Of a DNA stretch of 64,000 nt, positions 10,510 to 18,324 are shown in pieces. Source of the DNA: Piscibacillus halophilus (GTDB taxonomy: Bacteria; Bacillota; Bacilli; Bacillales; Alkalibacillaceae); NCBI RefSeq assembly GCF_900110685.1, contig NZ_FOES01000008.1, forward strand, positions 18,742 to 82,741, in the 5' to 3' direction. The notes beneath the pieces were generated by a model that was not told the origin of the DNA, did not search any database, and saw only the letters and a list, made by a program, of their open reading frames with translations. The number at the start of each line of letters is the position of its first letter. The stretch's first letter is position 1. Position numbers and translations under genes: made by a program.

Positions 10510-11073
10510 ATGTCTATTAAAAAGAAGCTGGGAATGGGTGTGTTATCAGCGACACTAGGTATTTCATTAATTGGCGGAGGAACATTTGCTTACTTTAGTG
10601 ACACAGAAGAAACAAATAACACATTTGCAGCAGGTACTTTAGATCTAAATTTAAAATCTACTGATGATAGTGAAGAAGTGAACGTAAATATTGACAATAT
10701 GAAACCAGGCGATTGGAAAGTTCATCAAATTCGTTTATACAATGATGGATCTTTAAACTTCAAGGATGTGGTGATGTCATCTTCATATGAAGTAACAGAT
10801 GATAAAGGTGATAACGATGGAGAAGACTTTGCAGATCATCTCCATGTCAACATTTTGGATACAGCTACAAATACAAATATTGTAAGTTGGACTCCTTTAA
10901 GTGAAATTGATGATACTGTTTTAACAGAAAATTTAGAGGCTGGTGCCAGACAAATTCTTAGATTTGACTTCAAATTTATCGATAATGGCGAGGATCAAAA
11001 CAAATTCCAGGGTGACGCAATTGATCTTAACTTAACATTTGAAGCAAGCCAAGAAGATGGCAGTCTTAGATAA
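10510..11073 (+). CDS. tasA: TasA/CalY (camelysin) family biofilm fibre protein, copy 2
   Basis: This 187-residue paralogue of the preceding gene is almost identical to it over the first 45 residues (SIKKKLGMGVLSA...FAYFSDTEETNNTFAAGTLDL) but diverges in the mature domain, with NIDNMKPGDWKV replacing VDNIKPGDVMV. It is about 20 residues shorter. GGAGG at 10498-10502 is correctly spaced for ATG 10510, not for the in-frame ATG 10504. Signal peptide processing by the SipW homologue downstream is inferred. Tandem TasA-like genes could supply major and minor fibre subunits, as TasA and CalY do in Bacillus cereus. A strong terminator follows. Confidence 0.88.
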   Translation: MSIKKKLGMGVLSATLGISLIGGGTFAYFSDTEETNNTFAAGTLDLNLKSTDDSEEVNVNIDNMKPGDWKVHQIRLYNDGSLNFKDVVMSSSYEVTDDKGDNDGEDFADHLHVNILDTATNTNIVSWTPLSEIDDTVLTENLEAGARQILRFDFKFIDNGEDQNKFQGDAIDLNLTFEASQEDGSLR

Positions 11074-11080
11074 TTAATTA

Positions 11081-11120
11081 GGAAAGGTGAGAAATCTCAC
11101 CTTTCCAGTGTTTGTTTTTT
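11081..11120 (+). terminator. Rho-independent terminator after the tandem tasA genes
   Basis: A perfect 12-bp stem (11081-11092 with 11095-11106) is followed by AGTGTTTGTTTTTT. It would give abundant tasA-tasA mRNA and only partial read-through into tapA-sipW. Confidence 0.85.
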
Positions 11121-11154
11121 ATCATAAGTCTATTATTTATTAATAGATTTACGA

Positions 11155-11183
11155 TAAGGAATAAGCGTAATACTGATTCCTTA
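11155..11183. promoter_or_regulatory. Inverted repeat just upstream of tapA
   Basis: TAAGGAAT (11155-11162) and ATTCCTTA (11176-11183) form a perfect 8-bp inverted repeat with a 13-base loop, ending 6 bases before the tapA ribosome binding site. It may be an operator or an RNA hairpin limiting TapA translation. It does not match the SinR half-site. Confidence 0.45.
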
Positions 11184-11198
11184 GATAGGGGGAAAATA

Positions 11199-12080
11199 AT
11201 GCGAAGATATACGAGGGTCGTAAAGTATCGTAAGAAACATCAGAAGCTGATATTACTGATTAAAATAATTGCAATTTGGTATTTTAGTGTGTTTTTTGTT
11301 TCTATGTTAACCTCTGGTACCCAAGCTTACTTTAACAGCCAACCACATTCTAGTGTATCAATTAATGCTGCTGATTCGTGGTGGGACGGAAGCGAACTGA
11401 TTTTTACTGGTAAAAATACTCAAAATGTAAAAGCTTGTGCACCAGAAGAAATAAGTGTTGAAATTAAGAATATTGGAAAAGACATGTATGATTCTGCAAC
11501 TTTTGAAGTGTATTTCACAACAACAGGTAAACCACAAAATCCTCATGGAGAAAAGGTTGGAGAAGGAGTTATAGAACCTTTAAATAAAGATGAGGTTAAG
11601 GATATAGTCTATTTAGCCGAAGAGAATGGCTTCTATGAATTTAAAGCTTATCAGCATAAAGACTATGAAGGTGAAAATGTAGAAATTTGGAGCGAAAAAG
11701 TACATGTGAACTGCAATGCAGCAAATGAGGAAAAAGATAAAGGTGATGAGAAAGAGCAGAATGAAGTAGAAAGTGCACCAGTGAACGAAGATAGTAAAGA
11801 AGAAGTTAATAAATCAGTAGAAGATCATCAAGAGAAAGAACAAGACGAGGAAGGTTCAAAGCAGGAAGAAAAGCAACAAGAGGAAGAGACAGGTAAAGAA
11901 GATGAGGTTCAATCTGTAAATGAAGAGCAAGACCAGAGTGAAGATAACGTAGAGAAAGAAAACTCAAACGCCGATAGTGAAAAAGGTTTAGAAAATAAAG
12001 ATTCTAAAGGTGACCTTAAAGGTTCAGAAAAAGATTCCTCTAAAGAAGAGAATGATGAAACAGCTGATTCAGAGGAATAA
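11199..12080 (+). CDS. tapA: TapA-like fibre anchoring/assembly protein
   Basis: The 293-residue protein resembles TapA, the accessory protein that assembles and anchors TasA fibres in B. subtilis. A basic N-terminus and a membrane segment (about 17-38) lead to TQAYFN, a SipW-like cleavage context. Residues 55-172 form the TapA-like domain with two cysteines, C80 and C172, in the positions expected for TapA. Residues 173-293 are a Glu/Lys/Asp/Ser low-complexity tail. I place the start at ATG 11199, behind AGGGGGAA, rather than 87 bases upstream. It is followed 13 bases later by sipW, as tapA is in B. subtilis. Similarity is weak outside the central domain, so context adds much of the support. 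Confidence 0.8.
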   Translation: MRRYTRVVKYRKKHQKLILLIKIIAIWYFSVFFVSMLTSGTQAYFNSQPHSSVSINAADSWWDGSELIFTGKNTQNVKACAPEEISVEIKNIGKDMYDSATFEVYFTTTGKPQNPHGEKVGEGVIEPLNKDEVKDIVYLAEENGFYEFKAYQHKDYEGENVEIWSEKVHVNCNAANEEKDKGDEKEQNEVESAPVNEDSKEEVNKSVEDHQEKEQDEEGSKQEEKQQEEETGKEDEVQSVNEEQDQSEDNVEKENSNADSEKGLENKDSKGDLKGSEKDSSKEENDETADSEE

Positions 12081-12093
12081 AGGTGGAGTAACG

Positions 12094-12702
12094 ATGAAAA
12101 GACTTAATAAATATTTAAACCTAAAAACAGCAAAAAAAGTATTCAGTGGAGTAGTTAGTGTAATCCTCGCCATAACTTTAATCATCATGTTATTTACGGT
12201 AATTACAGTTAAAGCCTCAGGTGGGGAACCTGAAGTGTTTGGATATCAAATAAAGACAGTTTTATCTGGATCAATGGAACCAGAATTTAAAACGGGATCG
12301 ATTATTGCTGTAAAACCTGGAGGGGATATGACTCGCTTTAAGGATGGTGATGTCATTACGTTCATGGAAGAGGATAGGTTAATTACTCACCGTGTTATTG
12401 AAGTTGTTCATAGTGGTGAGAACGTAATGTATAGAACTAAAGGGGACAACAACGATGCCCCTGATCGTAACTTAGTTTTATCAGATAATGTGGTAGCTGA
12501 ATATAAAGGTTTTACGATTCCATATGTAGGATATATAGCGAGTTTTGCTCAATCTAAAGAGGGTGGGGCGCTGTTGTTAATCTTACCTGGGTTACTTTTA
12601 TTGGGTTATGCAGGTTATTCCATATGGCAAGGTTTGAGTCAATTAGAAAATCGTAAAGAAAAAAGTAACAAAACTGAGAAGGTAAAAGAAGACCCAGTAT
12701 AA
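12094..12702 (+). CDS. sipW: Signal peptidase I, ER-type (SipW)
   Basis: This is a 202-residue membrane signal peptidase of the S26B (ER/archaeal) type. The catalytic serine is S60 in SGSMEPEF, and the general base is histidine H99 in ITHRVIEV rather than the usual bacterial lysine. Membrane segments lie near residues 15-38 and 158-178. SipW is the dedicated peptidase for TasA and TapA in Bacillus, and the genes for both lie directly upstream. AGGTGGAG precedes ATG 12094; an earlier in-frame start would lie inside tapA. The call is secure. Confidence 0.93.
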   Translation: MKRLNKYLNLKTAKKVFSGVVSVILAITLIIMLFTVITVKASGGEPEVFGYQIKTVLSGSMEPEFKTGSIIAVKPGGDMTRFKDGDVITFMEEDRLITHRVIEVVHSGENVMYRTKGDNNDAPDRNLVLSDNVVAEYKGFTIPYVGYIASFAQSKEGGALLLILPGLLLLGYAGYSIWQGLSQLENRKEKSNKTEKVKEDPV

Positions 12703-12747
12703 ATATTTTAAAAGCTCCCAGTAGGGGTGTGAAAAGAAGGTGAAATG

Positions 12748-13476
12748 ATGAAAAAGCACTTGAGACATATCTTTTTAATCTCAAAAGCTTTGGTAATCAT
12801 GGTTATGATGATTTCTAGTATTCAATATCATGATAAAGTTTTTGCAGATAGTGATAATTTATCAATTTCAACTACTCCTGATCAAGTTATATTCGACGTT
12901 AACAATATCAAGCCAGGAGATTGGTTTGAAAGAGAATTTACAGTTGAAAACGATGGAGATTTAGACATAGTTTATTATATTGATAGTCGGATGATTAATG
13001 GGTCTGAAAAGTTATATAATCATATGAATCTGACTATTAAAGATTCAAGTGGTGACGTTTTATATAATGGAAAATTAGGAGATTATAAGGGTTTGGAGTA
13101 CCGCGAATTAGCAATAGGTGAAAAAGATGAGTTGATGTTAATTGCCGAATTTCCTCCAGAGTCTGGGAATGAATATCAAGGTTTAAAGACAAATTTTGTT
13201 ATTAGGGTGAATGCACGTGAAGAACCAATAGATGTACCTGAAGACATTGAAAAACCAGATGAACAAGACCGTGAACAAGATGATCTTGCTAGTGGAGTGG
13301 GAGATTCAGGAGGAGACAAAGATTCAACTGACGGTGAACAAGTGAAAGGAAACAGCGCCCTTCCTCAAACCGGTGAACAAATACCCTACTTATTTTATAT
13401 TATTGGGGGAATCTTCTTATTAAGTGGAGTGACTCTATATCTAATTACTCGTAGGTTGGCACGTGATCATAAGTGA
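12748..13476 (+). CDS. LPXTG-anchored TasA-like surface protein
   Basis: This 242-residue protein combines a signal peptide (hydrophobic 9-26, probable cleavage after VFA), a TasA/camelysin-like domain (about 35-155) and a sortase signal. The block DVNNIKPGDWFEREF closely parallels VDNIKPGDV in the neighbouring TasA proteins. The C-terminus has an acidic linker, LPQTG at 205-209, a membrane segment and RRLARDHK. This predicts a TasA-like module joined covalently to the wall. The start at ATG 12748 has better spacing from GAAGGTG than ATG 12745. Its stop overlaps the sortase start by 4 bases, which strongly implies a dedicated pair. Function as a fibre anchor or nucleator is inference. Confidence 0.85.
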   Translation: MKKHLRHIFLISKALVIMVMMISSIQYHDKVFADSDNLSISTTPDQVIFDVNNIKPGDWFEREFTVENDGDLDIVYYIDSRMINGSEKLYNHMNLTIKDSSGDVLYNGKLGDYKGLEYRELAIGEKDELMLIAEFPPESGNEYQGLKTNFVIRVNAREEPIDVPEDIEKPDEQDREQDDLASGVGDSGGDKDSTDGEQVKGNSALPQTGEQIPYLFYIIGGIFLLSGVTLYLITRRLARDHK

Positions 13477-14096
13477 AAAAACTGGTTGCGGTTCTTTTCA
13501 TTATAATGGGTATAGGAATAATCGCATTTCCACATGTTCAAAATCAACTCTATGCATCAAAAGAAGATGAGCTAGTTCGAGAGTTTCAAAACTTAAATCA
13601 GGTTTTTAATCAAAACCAAGAACGCTCAGAAATCGAATTGGAGGACGATGACCATGATGTAAGTGAGACTCAAAATAGCTCTCTAGATTCTCGTGTAATT
13701 GGTTTATTGCATATTGAAAAAATTGATCTAACTGTTCCGATGTTACAAGGGGCTTCGGAGGAAAACTTGGACATAGGTGTGGGGATCATGGATGGAACCG
13801 ATCCTCTAGGCAATGTTGGAAATACAGGTATTGCAGGCCACAGAAGTTATACAGAAGGACGCTTGTTTAATCGTTTAGATGAAATATCTAAAGGCGATGA
13901 GATCATCATTGAAACATTAGACGGTGAGTGGCTGTATGAAGTCTTTGATACTAAAATTGTCACCCCTGATGATGTTTCTGTGTTAGAGCCAATGGCTGAA
14001 GAATCTATTATAACTTTAATAACGTGTGAACCAATGTATGATCCTACCCACCGCATCATTGTTCACGCAAAAAAAATTGATGATGATGCCTCATAA
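13473..14096 (+). CDS. Sortase, class D-like, of the tas locus
   Basis: The 207-residue protein is a membrane-bound cysteine transpeptidase. A short N-terminal anchor (about 3-20) and an acidic linker precede the sortase fold. The catalytic triad is visible: H123 in AGHRSYTEG, C185 in LITCEP and R194 in PTHRIIVHA. The start is GTG 13473, overlapping the stop of the LPQTG gene as GTGA, so the two are translationally coupled. Its substrate is most likely that protein. The class assignment (D rather than E) is tentative. Terminators at 14085-14143 end the locus. Confidence 0.9.
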   Translation: MKKLVAVLFIIMGIGIIAFPHVQNQLYASKEDELVREFQNLNQVFNQNQERSEIELEDDDHDVSETQNSSLDSRVIGLLHIEKIDLTVPMLQGASEENLDIGVGIMDGTDPLGNVGNTGIAGHRSYTEGRLFNRLDEISKGDEIIIETLDGEWLYEVFDTKIVTPDDVSVLEPMAEESIITLITCEPMYDPTHRIIVHAKKIDDDAS

Positions 14097-14110
14097 CGGG
14101 GCATCTTTTT
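14085..14110 (+). terminator. Rho-independent terminator of the sortase gene
   Basis: A 6-bp GC-containing stem (14085-14090 with 14100-14105) is followed by TTTTT and overlaps the sortase stop codon. Confidence 0.75.
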
Positions 14111-14119
14111 GTACATAAA

Positions 14120-14143
14120 AAAATCGCCAAATTAGGCGATTTT
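14120..14143. terminator. Bidirectional terminator between the sortase gene and sinR
   Basis: AAAATCGCC (14120-14128) and GGCGATTTT (14135-14143) form a perfect 9-bp stem with A and T runs on either side. It can stop both convergent transcripts and overlaps the sinR stop codon. Confidence 0.85.
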
Positions 14144-14474
14144 AATCATCTTCTTTTTTCATTTTCCATTTATTAAATTCAAGGAAGTTTTTGAATTCTT
14201 CTTTTGATATGCCTGAACTCATCGCTTCTTTGACTAAATTCTCCCACTCTGAATCAAGTCCAGATTCTCCTTCTTCAACAGTATCTTTGATTAAGTGGTC
14301 AATCGTAATATTTAATTCATTGGCAACTTTTTCTAAAAATTGGACGGATGGGTTTTGTTGTATATTTCGTTCAAGGGCGCTTAAATACGATTTAGCAACT
14401 CCTGCTCGTTCAGCTAACTCTGTTAATGACATACCTTTTTCCTGCCTATATTTTTTGACGCGCTCACCGATCAT
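14142..14474 (-). CDS. sinR: SinR-like master biofilm repressor
   Basis: The 110-residue protein matches SinR in length and over both domains. Residues 1-65 are an XRE helix-turn-helix (GVAKSYLSALERN, recognition helix). The C-terminal helical region (about 75-105, LDSEWENLVKEAMSSGISKEE) corresponds to SinR's multimerisation and SinI-binding domain. SinR represses tapA-sipW-tasA in B. subtilis by binding GTTCTYT; matching palindromes lie upstream of the tasA genes here. No sinI-like gene is present in the 180 bases before it, unlike the B. subtilis sinI-sinR pair, so derepression may use an anti-repressor encoded elsewhere. AAGGAG lies upstream of the ATG. Confidence 0.92.
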   Translation of the reverse strand: MIGERVKKYRQEKGMSLTELAERAGVAKSYLSALERNIQQNPSVQFLEKVANELNITIDHLIKDTVEEGESGLDSEWENLVKEAMSSGISKEEFKNFLEFNKWKMKKEDD

Positions 14475-14654
14475 TTATGAAAACTCCTTAACGTTTACAG
14501 TATTAATTATAATCTTATCAATAATATAGCACAATTTCACAGAAAAAAGTTAGGTCAATTCTTGAAATTCGGTCTAATTCGTTTTATTTTTTTGAGTAGA
14601 CTTGTTAAGATGTTAGTGTTAGAAAAATTTTCTGTCCAAAGTGAGTGTTACAAC

Positions 14655-15494
14655 ATGACAAAAGAGCAGTGGTATTTTATTAATACAGGAACGAATGATG
14701 CCGCTTATAATATGGCGTTTGATGAGTGTTTATTAAGGTGGCATAGCGAAGGGAAAATTCCACCTGTGCTGCGTTTTTATACTTGGACGCCAGCAGCGAT
14801 GTCGGTTGGATATTTTCAGAAGGTTGAAGGAAAGATACATACGGAGAATATTAAACATCACGGGTTTGATTTCGTTCGACGCCTAACTGGTGGTCGTGCA
14901 GTACTACATGATCACGAATTAACATATAGTGTTGTCGTTTCTGAAGATCATCCAGAAATGCCGAAAACAGTCACGGAAGCTTATCGTGTTATTACGAAAG
15001 GGCTGTTAGAAGGTTATCGTAATTTAGGCATTGATGCCGATATGGCGGTGCCTGAAGGGAAACTGCAACAAACAGGTTCAGCAGTTTGTTTTGATGAACC
15101 TTCGTGGTATGAACTAGTGATTGGCGGAAAGAAAGCGGCAGGTAGTGCTCAAACTCGTAAGCAAGGTGTCATCTTACAGCACGGGTCTGTGCCAATTAGT
15201 ATGGATGATGATGTGTTGTTTGACTTGTTTGCATTTCCTAATGAGAAGGTTAGAGATCGTTCAAAGGAAAAGTTTAAGGAAAAAGCAACCTCGATGGAAG
15301 AATATTTAGGTCGTGAGTTGTCGCTAGAAGAAGTTGAGGACGCCTTTTATCAAGGTTTTGAAAAAGGTTTAGATATAGAGTTAGTCCCTTTTGAGTTAAC
15401 AGATGAGCAAAAGCAGGAAGTTAAGATGTTAGCAAAAGAGAAATACGAGTCAGATGAGTGGAATTTTTCACTTAGTAAAAAGGGAGTCAAGTAA
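14655..15494 (+). CDS. lipM: Octanoyltransferase LipM
   Basis: LipM transfers octanoate from octanoyl-ACP to the glycine cleavage protein GcvH. The 279-residue protein is in the biotin/lipoate A/B ligase fold family. The signature RRLTGGRAVLHDHELTYS lies near residue 75, the catalytic cysteine is in SAVCFDEPSWYEL, and KKAAGSAQTR follows. The C-terminal SDEWNF motif also fits LipM. The ATG at 14655 gives the expected N-terminus; its ribosome binding site is weak. lipA follows 24 bases later, and lipL is at 46741. The call is strong from motif order. Confidence 0.92.
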   Translation: MTKEQWYFINTGTNDAAYNMAFDECLLRWHSEGKIPPVLRFYTWTPAAMSVGYFQKVEGKIHTENIKHHGFDFVRRLTGGRAVLHDHELTYSVVVSEDHPEMPKTVTEAYRVITKGLLEGYRNLGIDADMAVPEGKLQQTGSAVCFDEPSWYELVIGGKKAAGSAQTRKQGVILQHGSVPISMDDDVLFDLFAFPNEKVRDRSKEKFKEKATSMEEYLGRELSLEEVEDAFYQGFEKGLDIELVPFELTDEQKQEVKMLAKEKYESDEWNFSLSKKGVK

Positions 15495-15518
15495 ATAAAA
15501 TTCGAAGGGGTGGCATGG

Positions 15519-16442
15519 ATGACGAACAAGAATGAATACGTTAGAAAGCCAGAATGGTTAAAAATTAAGTTAAACACGAACAAGAACTACACTGGTCTAA
15601 AGAAAATGATGCGTGAGAAAAACTTACATACTGTATGTGAGGAAGCGCGTTGCCCGAATATTCACGAGTGTTGGGCAGTTCGTAAAACGGCTACATTTAT
15701 GATTTTAGGTAAAGTATGTACGCGTGGTTGCCGTTTCTGTGCGGTTCAAACAGGTCTTCCAACTGAAATTGATTGGCAAGAGCCGGAGCGTGTAGCGGAG
15801 TCAGTTGAAATTATGGGGCTTCGCCATGCAGTCATCACAGCTGTTGCACGTGATGACTTAAAAGATGGCGGTGCGGGTGTTTTCGCAGAGACTGTAAAAG
15901 CTGTCCGCGAACGTAATCCCGGTACGACGGTTGAAGTTCTACCTTCTGATATGAAAGGTGACTATGATAGCTTACGCACATTAATGGACGCGAAGCCAGA
16001 TATTTTCAATCACAATATTGAAACGGTTCGTCGATTAACACCGACTGTTCGTTCTAAGGCAACGTACGATCGTTCATTAACGTTATTAAAACGTGTTAAA
16101 GAAGTAGCTCCTGACGTACCGACAAAATCAAGTATCATGGTAGGTTTAGGTGAAACAAAAGAAGAAATCATCGAAGCAATGGATGACTTATTAGCACATG
16201 ACGTTGATATTCTTACGATTGGTCAATATTTACAACCAACTCGTAATCACTTAAATGTCGTTCGTTATTATGAGCCACAAGAATTTGCAGAATTACGTAA
16301 AATCGCCTTCCAAAAAGGCTTTAAACATTGTCAAGCTGGCCCATTAGTTCGTTCATCTTACCACGCGGATGAGCAGGTAAGTGAAGCAGCAAAACGTCGA
16401 CGCGAACAATATGAAGAACATTACATGAAAAACCCATCGTAA
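15519..16442 (+). CDS. lipA: Lipoyl synthase
   Basis: LipA inserts two sulfurs into protein-bound octanoyl groups by radical SAM chemistry. The 307-residue protein carries both clusters: auxiliary cluster cysteines in [12 protein letters not shown] near residue 41 and the radical [11 protein letters not shown] near residue 67. The late RSSY motif provides the serine ligand of the auxiliary cluster. I choose ATG 15519, spaced correctly from GAAGGGGTGG; GTG 15510 lies in that ribosome binding site. It forms an operon with lipM and ends at a terminator. The call is secure. Confidence 0.97.
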   Translation: MTNKNEYVRKPEWLKIKLNTNKNYTGLKKMMREKNLHTVCEEARCPNIHECWAVRKTATFMILGKVCTRGCRFCAVQTGLPTEIDWQEPERVAESVEIMGLRHAVITAVARDDLKDGGAGVFAETVKAVRERNPGTTVEVLPSDMKGDYDSLRTLMDAKPDIFNHNIETVRRLTPTVRSKATYDRSLTLLKRVKEVAPDVPTKSSIMVGLGETKEEIIEAMDDLLAHDVDILTIGQYLQPTRNHLNVVRYYEPQEFAELRKIAFQKGFKHCQAGPLVRSSYHADEQVSEAAKRRREQYEEHYMKNPS

Positions 16443-16448
16443 TGAAGA

Positions 16449-16490
16449 AAAATCCCCTTAGCCTTGGATATGGCTAAGAGGATTTTGTGT
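16449..16490 (+). terminator. Rho-independent terminator of lipM-lipA
   Basis: A 15-bp stem (16449-16463 with 16472-16486, one mismatch) ends in TTTT. It starts 7 bases after the lipA stop. Confidence 0.85.
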
Positions 16491-16499
16491 GATTAAGTA

Positions 16500-16885
16500 A
16501 AACGTGTCTATAGAAATTGAAAACGTGTCGATAGAATCGGAAAACATGACCATAGAAATTGAAAACGTGTCGATAGAATCGGAAAACATGACCATAGAAA
16601 TTGAAAACGTGCCTATAGAGTCGGAAAACATGCCGATAGAATTTGCAAACGTGTCGATAGAATTCGAAAACATGCCGATAAAATAGAAAAACATGTCCAT
16701 AGATTCCTAAAACATGACTTTGAATACTTATATGATTGAAAAATACACCCATAGAATTTAGAAAAGCCCCTATAGATTTAAGAAATGCGCTTATAGATTT
16801 TAAAAACCCACCTATAGATTCTAGAAATACTCTTATAGAATTCAAATAAGCACCCATAGAAATAATAAATACATTTATAAAAAAA
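16500..16885. repeat. Phased repeat island C: ATAGA core every 21 bp, about 18 units
   Basis: ATAGA or a one-base variant begins at 16510, 16531, 16552, 16573, 16594, 16615, 16636, 16657, 16678 and 16699, all 21 bp apart. A degenerate TTGAA follows at 16720. The array then resumes at 16751, 16772, 16793, 16814, 16835, 16856 and 16877, again 21 bp apart. The 16699 to 16751 step is 52 bp, close to five helical turns. The first nine units share AAAACRTG before the core; later units keep only the core and A-rich flanks. The island lies between the convergent terminators of lipA and amtB. Confidence 0.92.
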
Positions 16886-16914
16886 GTAACACAGACCACA
16901 AAAGTCTGTGTTAC
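16881..16914 (-). terminator. Rho-independent terminator of glnK-amtB
   Basis: An 11-bp perfect stem (16886-16896 with 16904-16914) has an A run at 16879-16885, which is a T-tail on the minus strand. Confidence 0.88.
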
Positions 16915-16923
16915 TAATCTTAA

Positions 16924-18312
16924 TTACAGCGGCTGTTCCCTGGAATCGGGTGCTTTTTGATCTAAACTATCTAGACGTTTAAGTAAGCCGACTCCGAATT
17001 CACCTCGTATGTCTAAGTTTTCATTATAGATACTGTTAGTTGATTCATATGCAGATGATCCGTGCTCTGAAAAGTCGAGTCCAGCAATTTCGTCTTCGCG
17101 AGATACTCTGATTGAACCTGCACGAGTGACAATGAATAACGCAAGGCCTGTTGCTAAAGATGTCCAGAGAACGACGCTTAAGACACCCAAAGCTTGAATA
17201 CCTAAAAGCTCAACACTTCCTGTATAGAAAAGCCCGCCTTCAACAGCGAATAATCCAACGGCGATGGTCCCCCAAATACCACAAATACCGTGAACTGTAA
17301 TCGCGCCAACAGGGTCATCAATTTTTAGCACGCGATCTAACAACTGAACGGCTTCGACTAAGATAACTCCTGCAATTAAACCGATGATGATGGCGCCAAA
17401 TGGTGTGACATCAGCTGTACCGGCTGTGATACCAACCAGGCCGGCTAAAGCACCGTTTAATGTTAACGTAGCATCAATACGTTTAAACTTAACATAAGAA
17501 TAAAGGCCTGATGCCACGATTCCAGCTGAAGCAGCCAATAAAGTGGTCGCGATTACGGATGGAATTAATGTCGGGTCTGCTGCTAGCGTGCTCCCCCCGT
17601 TAAACCCAAACCATCCAAACCATAATATGAAGACACCTAATGCGCCAATTGGTATGTTGTGTCCTGGAATGACATTCACTTTATTGTTTTTGCCGTATTT
17701 ACCAATCCGTGGTCCTAATACTAATACCGTTATTAATCCCCCAACAGCTCCAGTCAAGTGAACGACTGATGACCCGGCAAAATCAACAAATCCTAAACTT
17801 GCCAGCCAACCGTCCCCCCAGATCCAGTGACCAACAATTGGATAAATAAGTCCTGTCATAAATATCGTTAGTAACAAGTATGAGCTTAGTTTGATTCGTT
17901 CAGCGACAGCCCCTGAAATAATGGTGGCACATGTAGCGGCGAACATGGCCTGGAATACAAAAAATCCGATTTGGTCGACTTGACCTTGTAAAAAGAAACC
18001 TGATGTTCCAACGAATCCCCCTAAAGTGTTACCGAACATAAGGCCAAACCCAATTAAAAAGTAAAGAACTGATGCGATTGCAATTGTCATCATGTTTTTC
18101 ATCAAAATGTTTAATGCGTTTTTAGAACGTGTAAAACCTGTTTCGACCATGGCGAAACCTGCGTGCATGAAGAACACGAGGAAAGCCCCTAGCATCATCC
18201 AAACCATATCAATCGAATCAATTAGTGGTGCCACTTCTTGTGACGTTGCGGCAAACGATACGGTTGGAATAAAGAATAATCCAATCATGATCGTTAATAC
18301 TCTTTTAATCAT
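16924..18312 (-). CDS. amtB: Ammonium transporter
   Basis: This 462-residue membrane protein of the Amt/MEP/Rh family has about 11-12 membrane segments after a cleavable-looking N-terminus (FFIPTVSFAA). Family motifs DFAGSSVVHLTGAVGGL near residue 178 and HGICGIWGTIAVG near 343 include pore-lining histidines. It imports ammonium when nitrogen is scarce. It is co-transcribed after glnK with a 12-base gap and AGGGGGAG before its ATG. PII (GlnK) would dock on its cytosolic face to gate it. The cytosolic C-terminal tail of about 60 residues is somewhat long. The call is secure. Confidence 0.96.
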   Translation of the reverse strand: MIKRVLTIMIGLFFIPTVSFAATSQEVAPLIDSIDMVWMMLGAFLVFFMHAGFAMVETGFTRSKNALNILMKNMMTIAIASVLYFLIGFGLMFGNTLGGFVGTSGFFLQGQVDQIGFFVFQAMFAATCATIISGAVAERIKLSSYLLLTIFMTGLIYPIVGHWIWGDGWLASLGFVDFAGSSVVHLTGAVGGLITVLVLGPRIGKYGKNNKVNVIPGHNIPIGALGVFILWFGWFGFNGGSTLAADPTLIPSVIATTLLAASAGIVASGLYSYVKFKRIDATLTLNGALAGLVGITAGTADVTPFGAIIIGLIAGVILVEAVQLLDRVLKIDDPVGAITVHGICGIWGTIAVGLFAVEGGLFYTGSVELLGIQALGVLSVVLWTSLATGLALFIVTRAGSIRVSREDEIAGLDFSEHGSSAYESTNSIYNENLDIRGEFGVGLLKRLDSLDQKAPDSREQPL

Positions 18313-18324
18313 TATTTACTCCCC

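Noticed and set aside
16500..16885. CRISPR array
   Set aside because: The unit is only 21 bp with no constant repeat and unique spacer division, and there are no cas genes in the window.
16474..16899. Three repeat-rich frames (IEIENVSIESEN-type and its reverse)
   Set aside because: They result from 21-bp units in island C. The one in the amtB direction would run across the amtB terminator, and none has a ribosome binding site.
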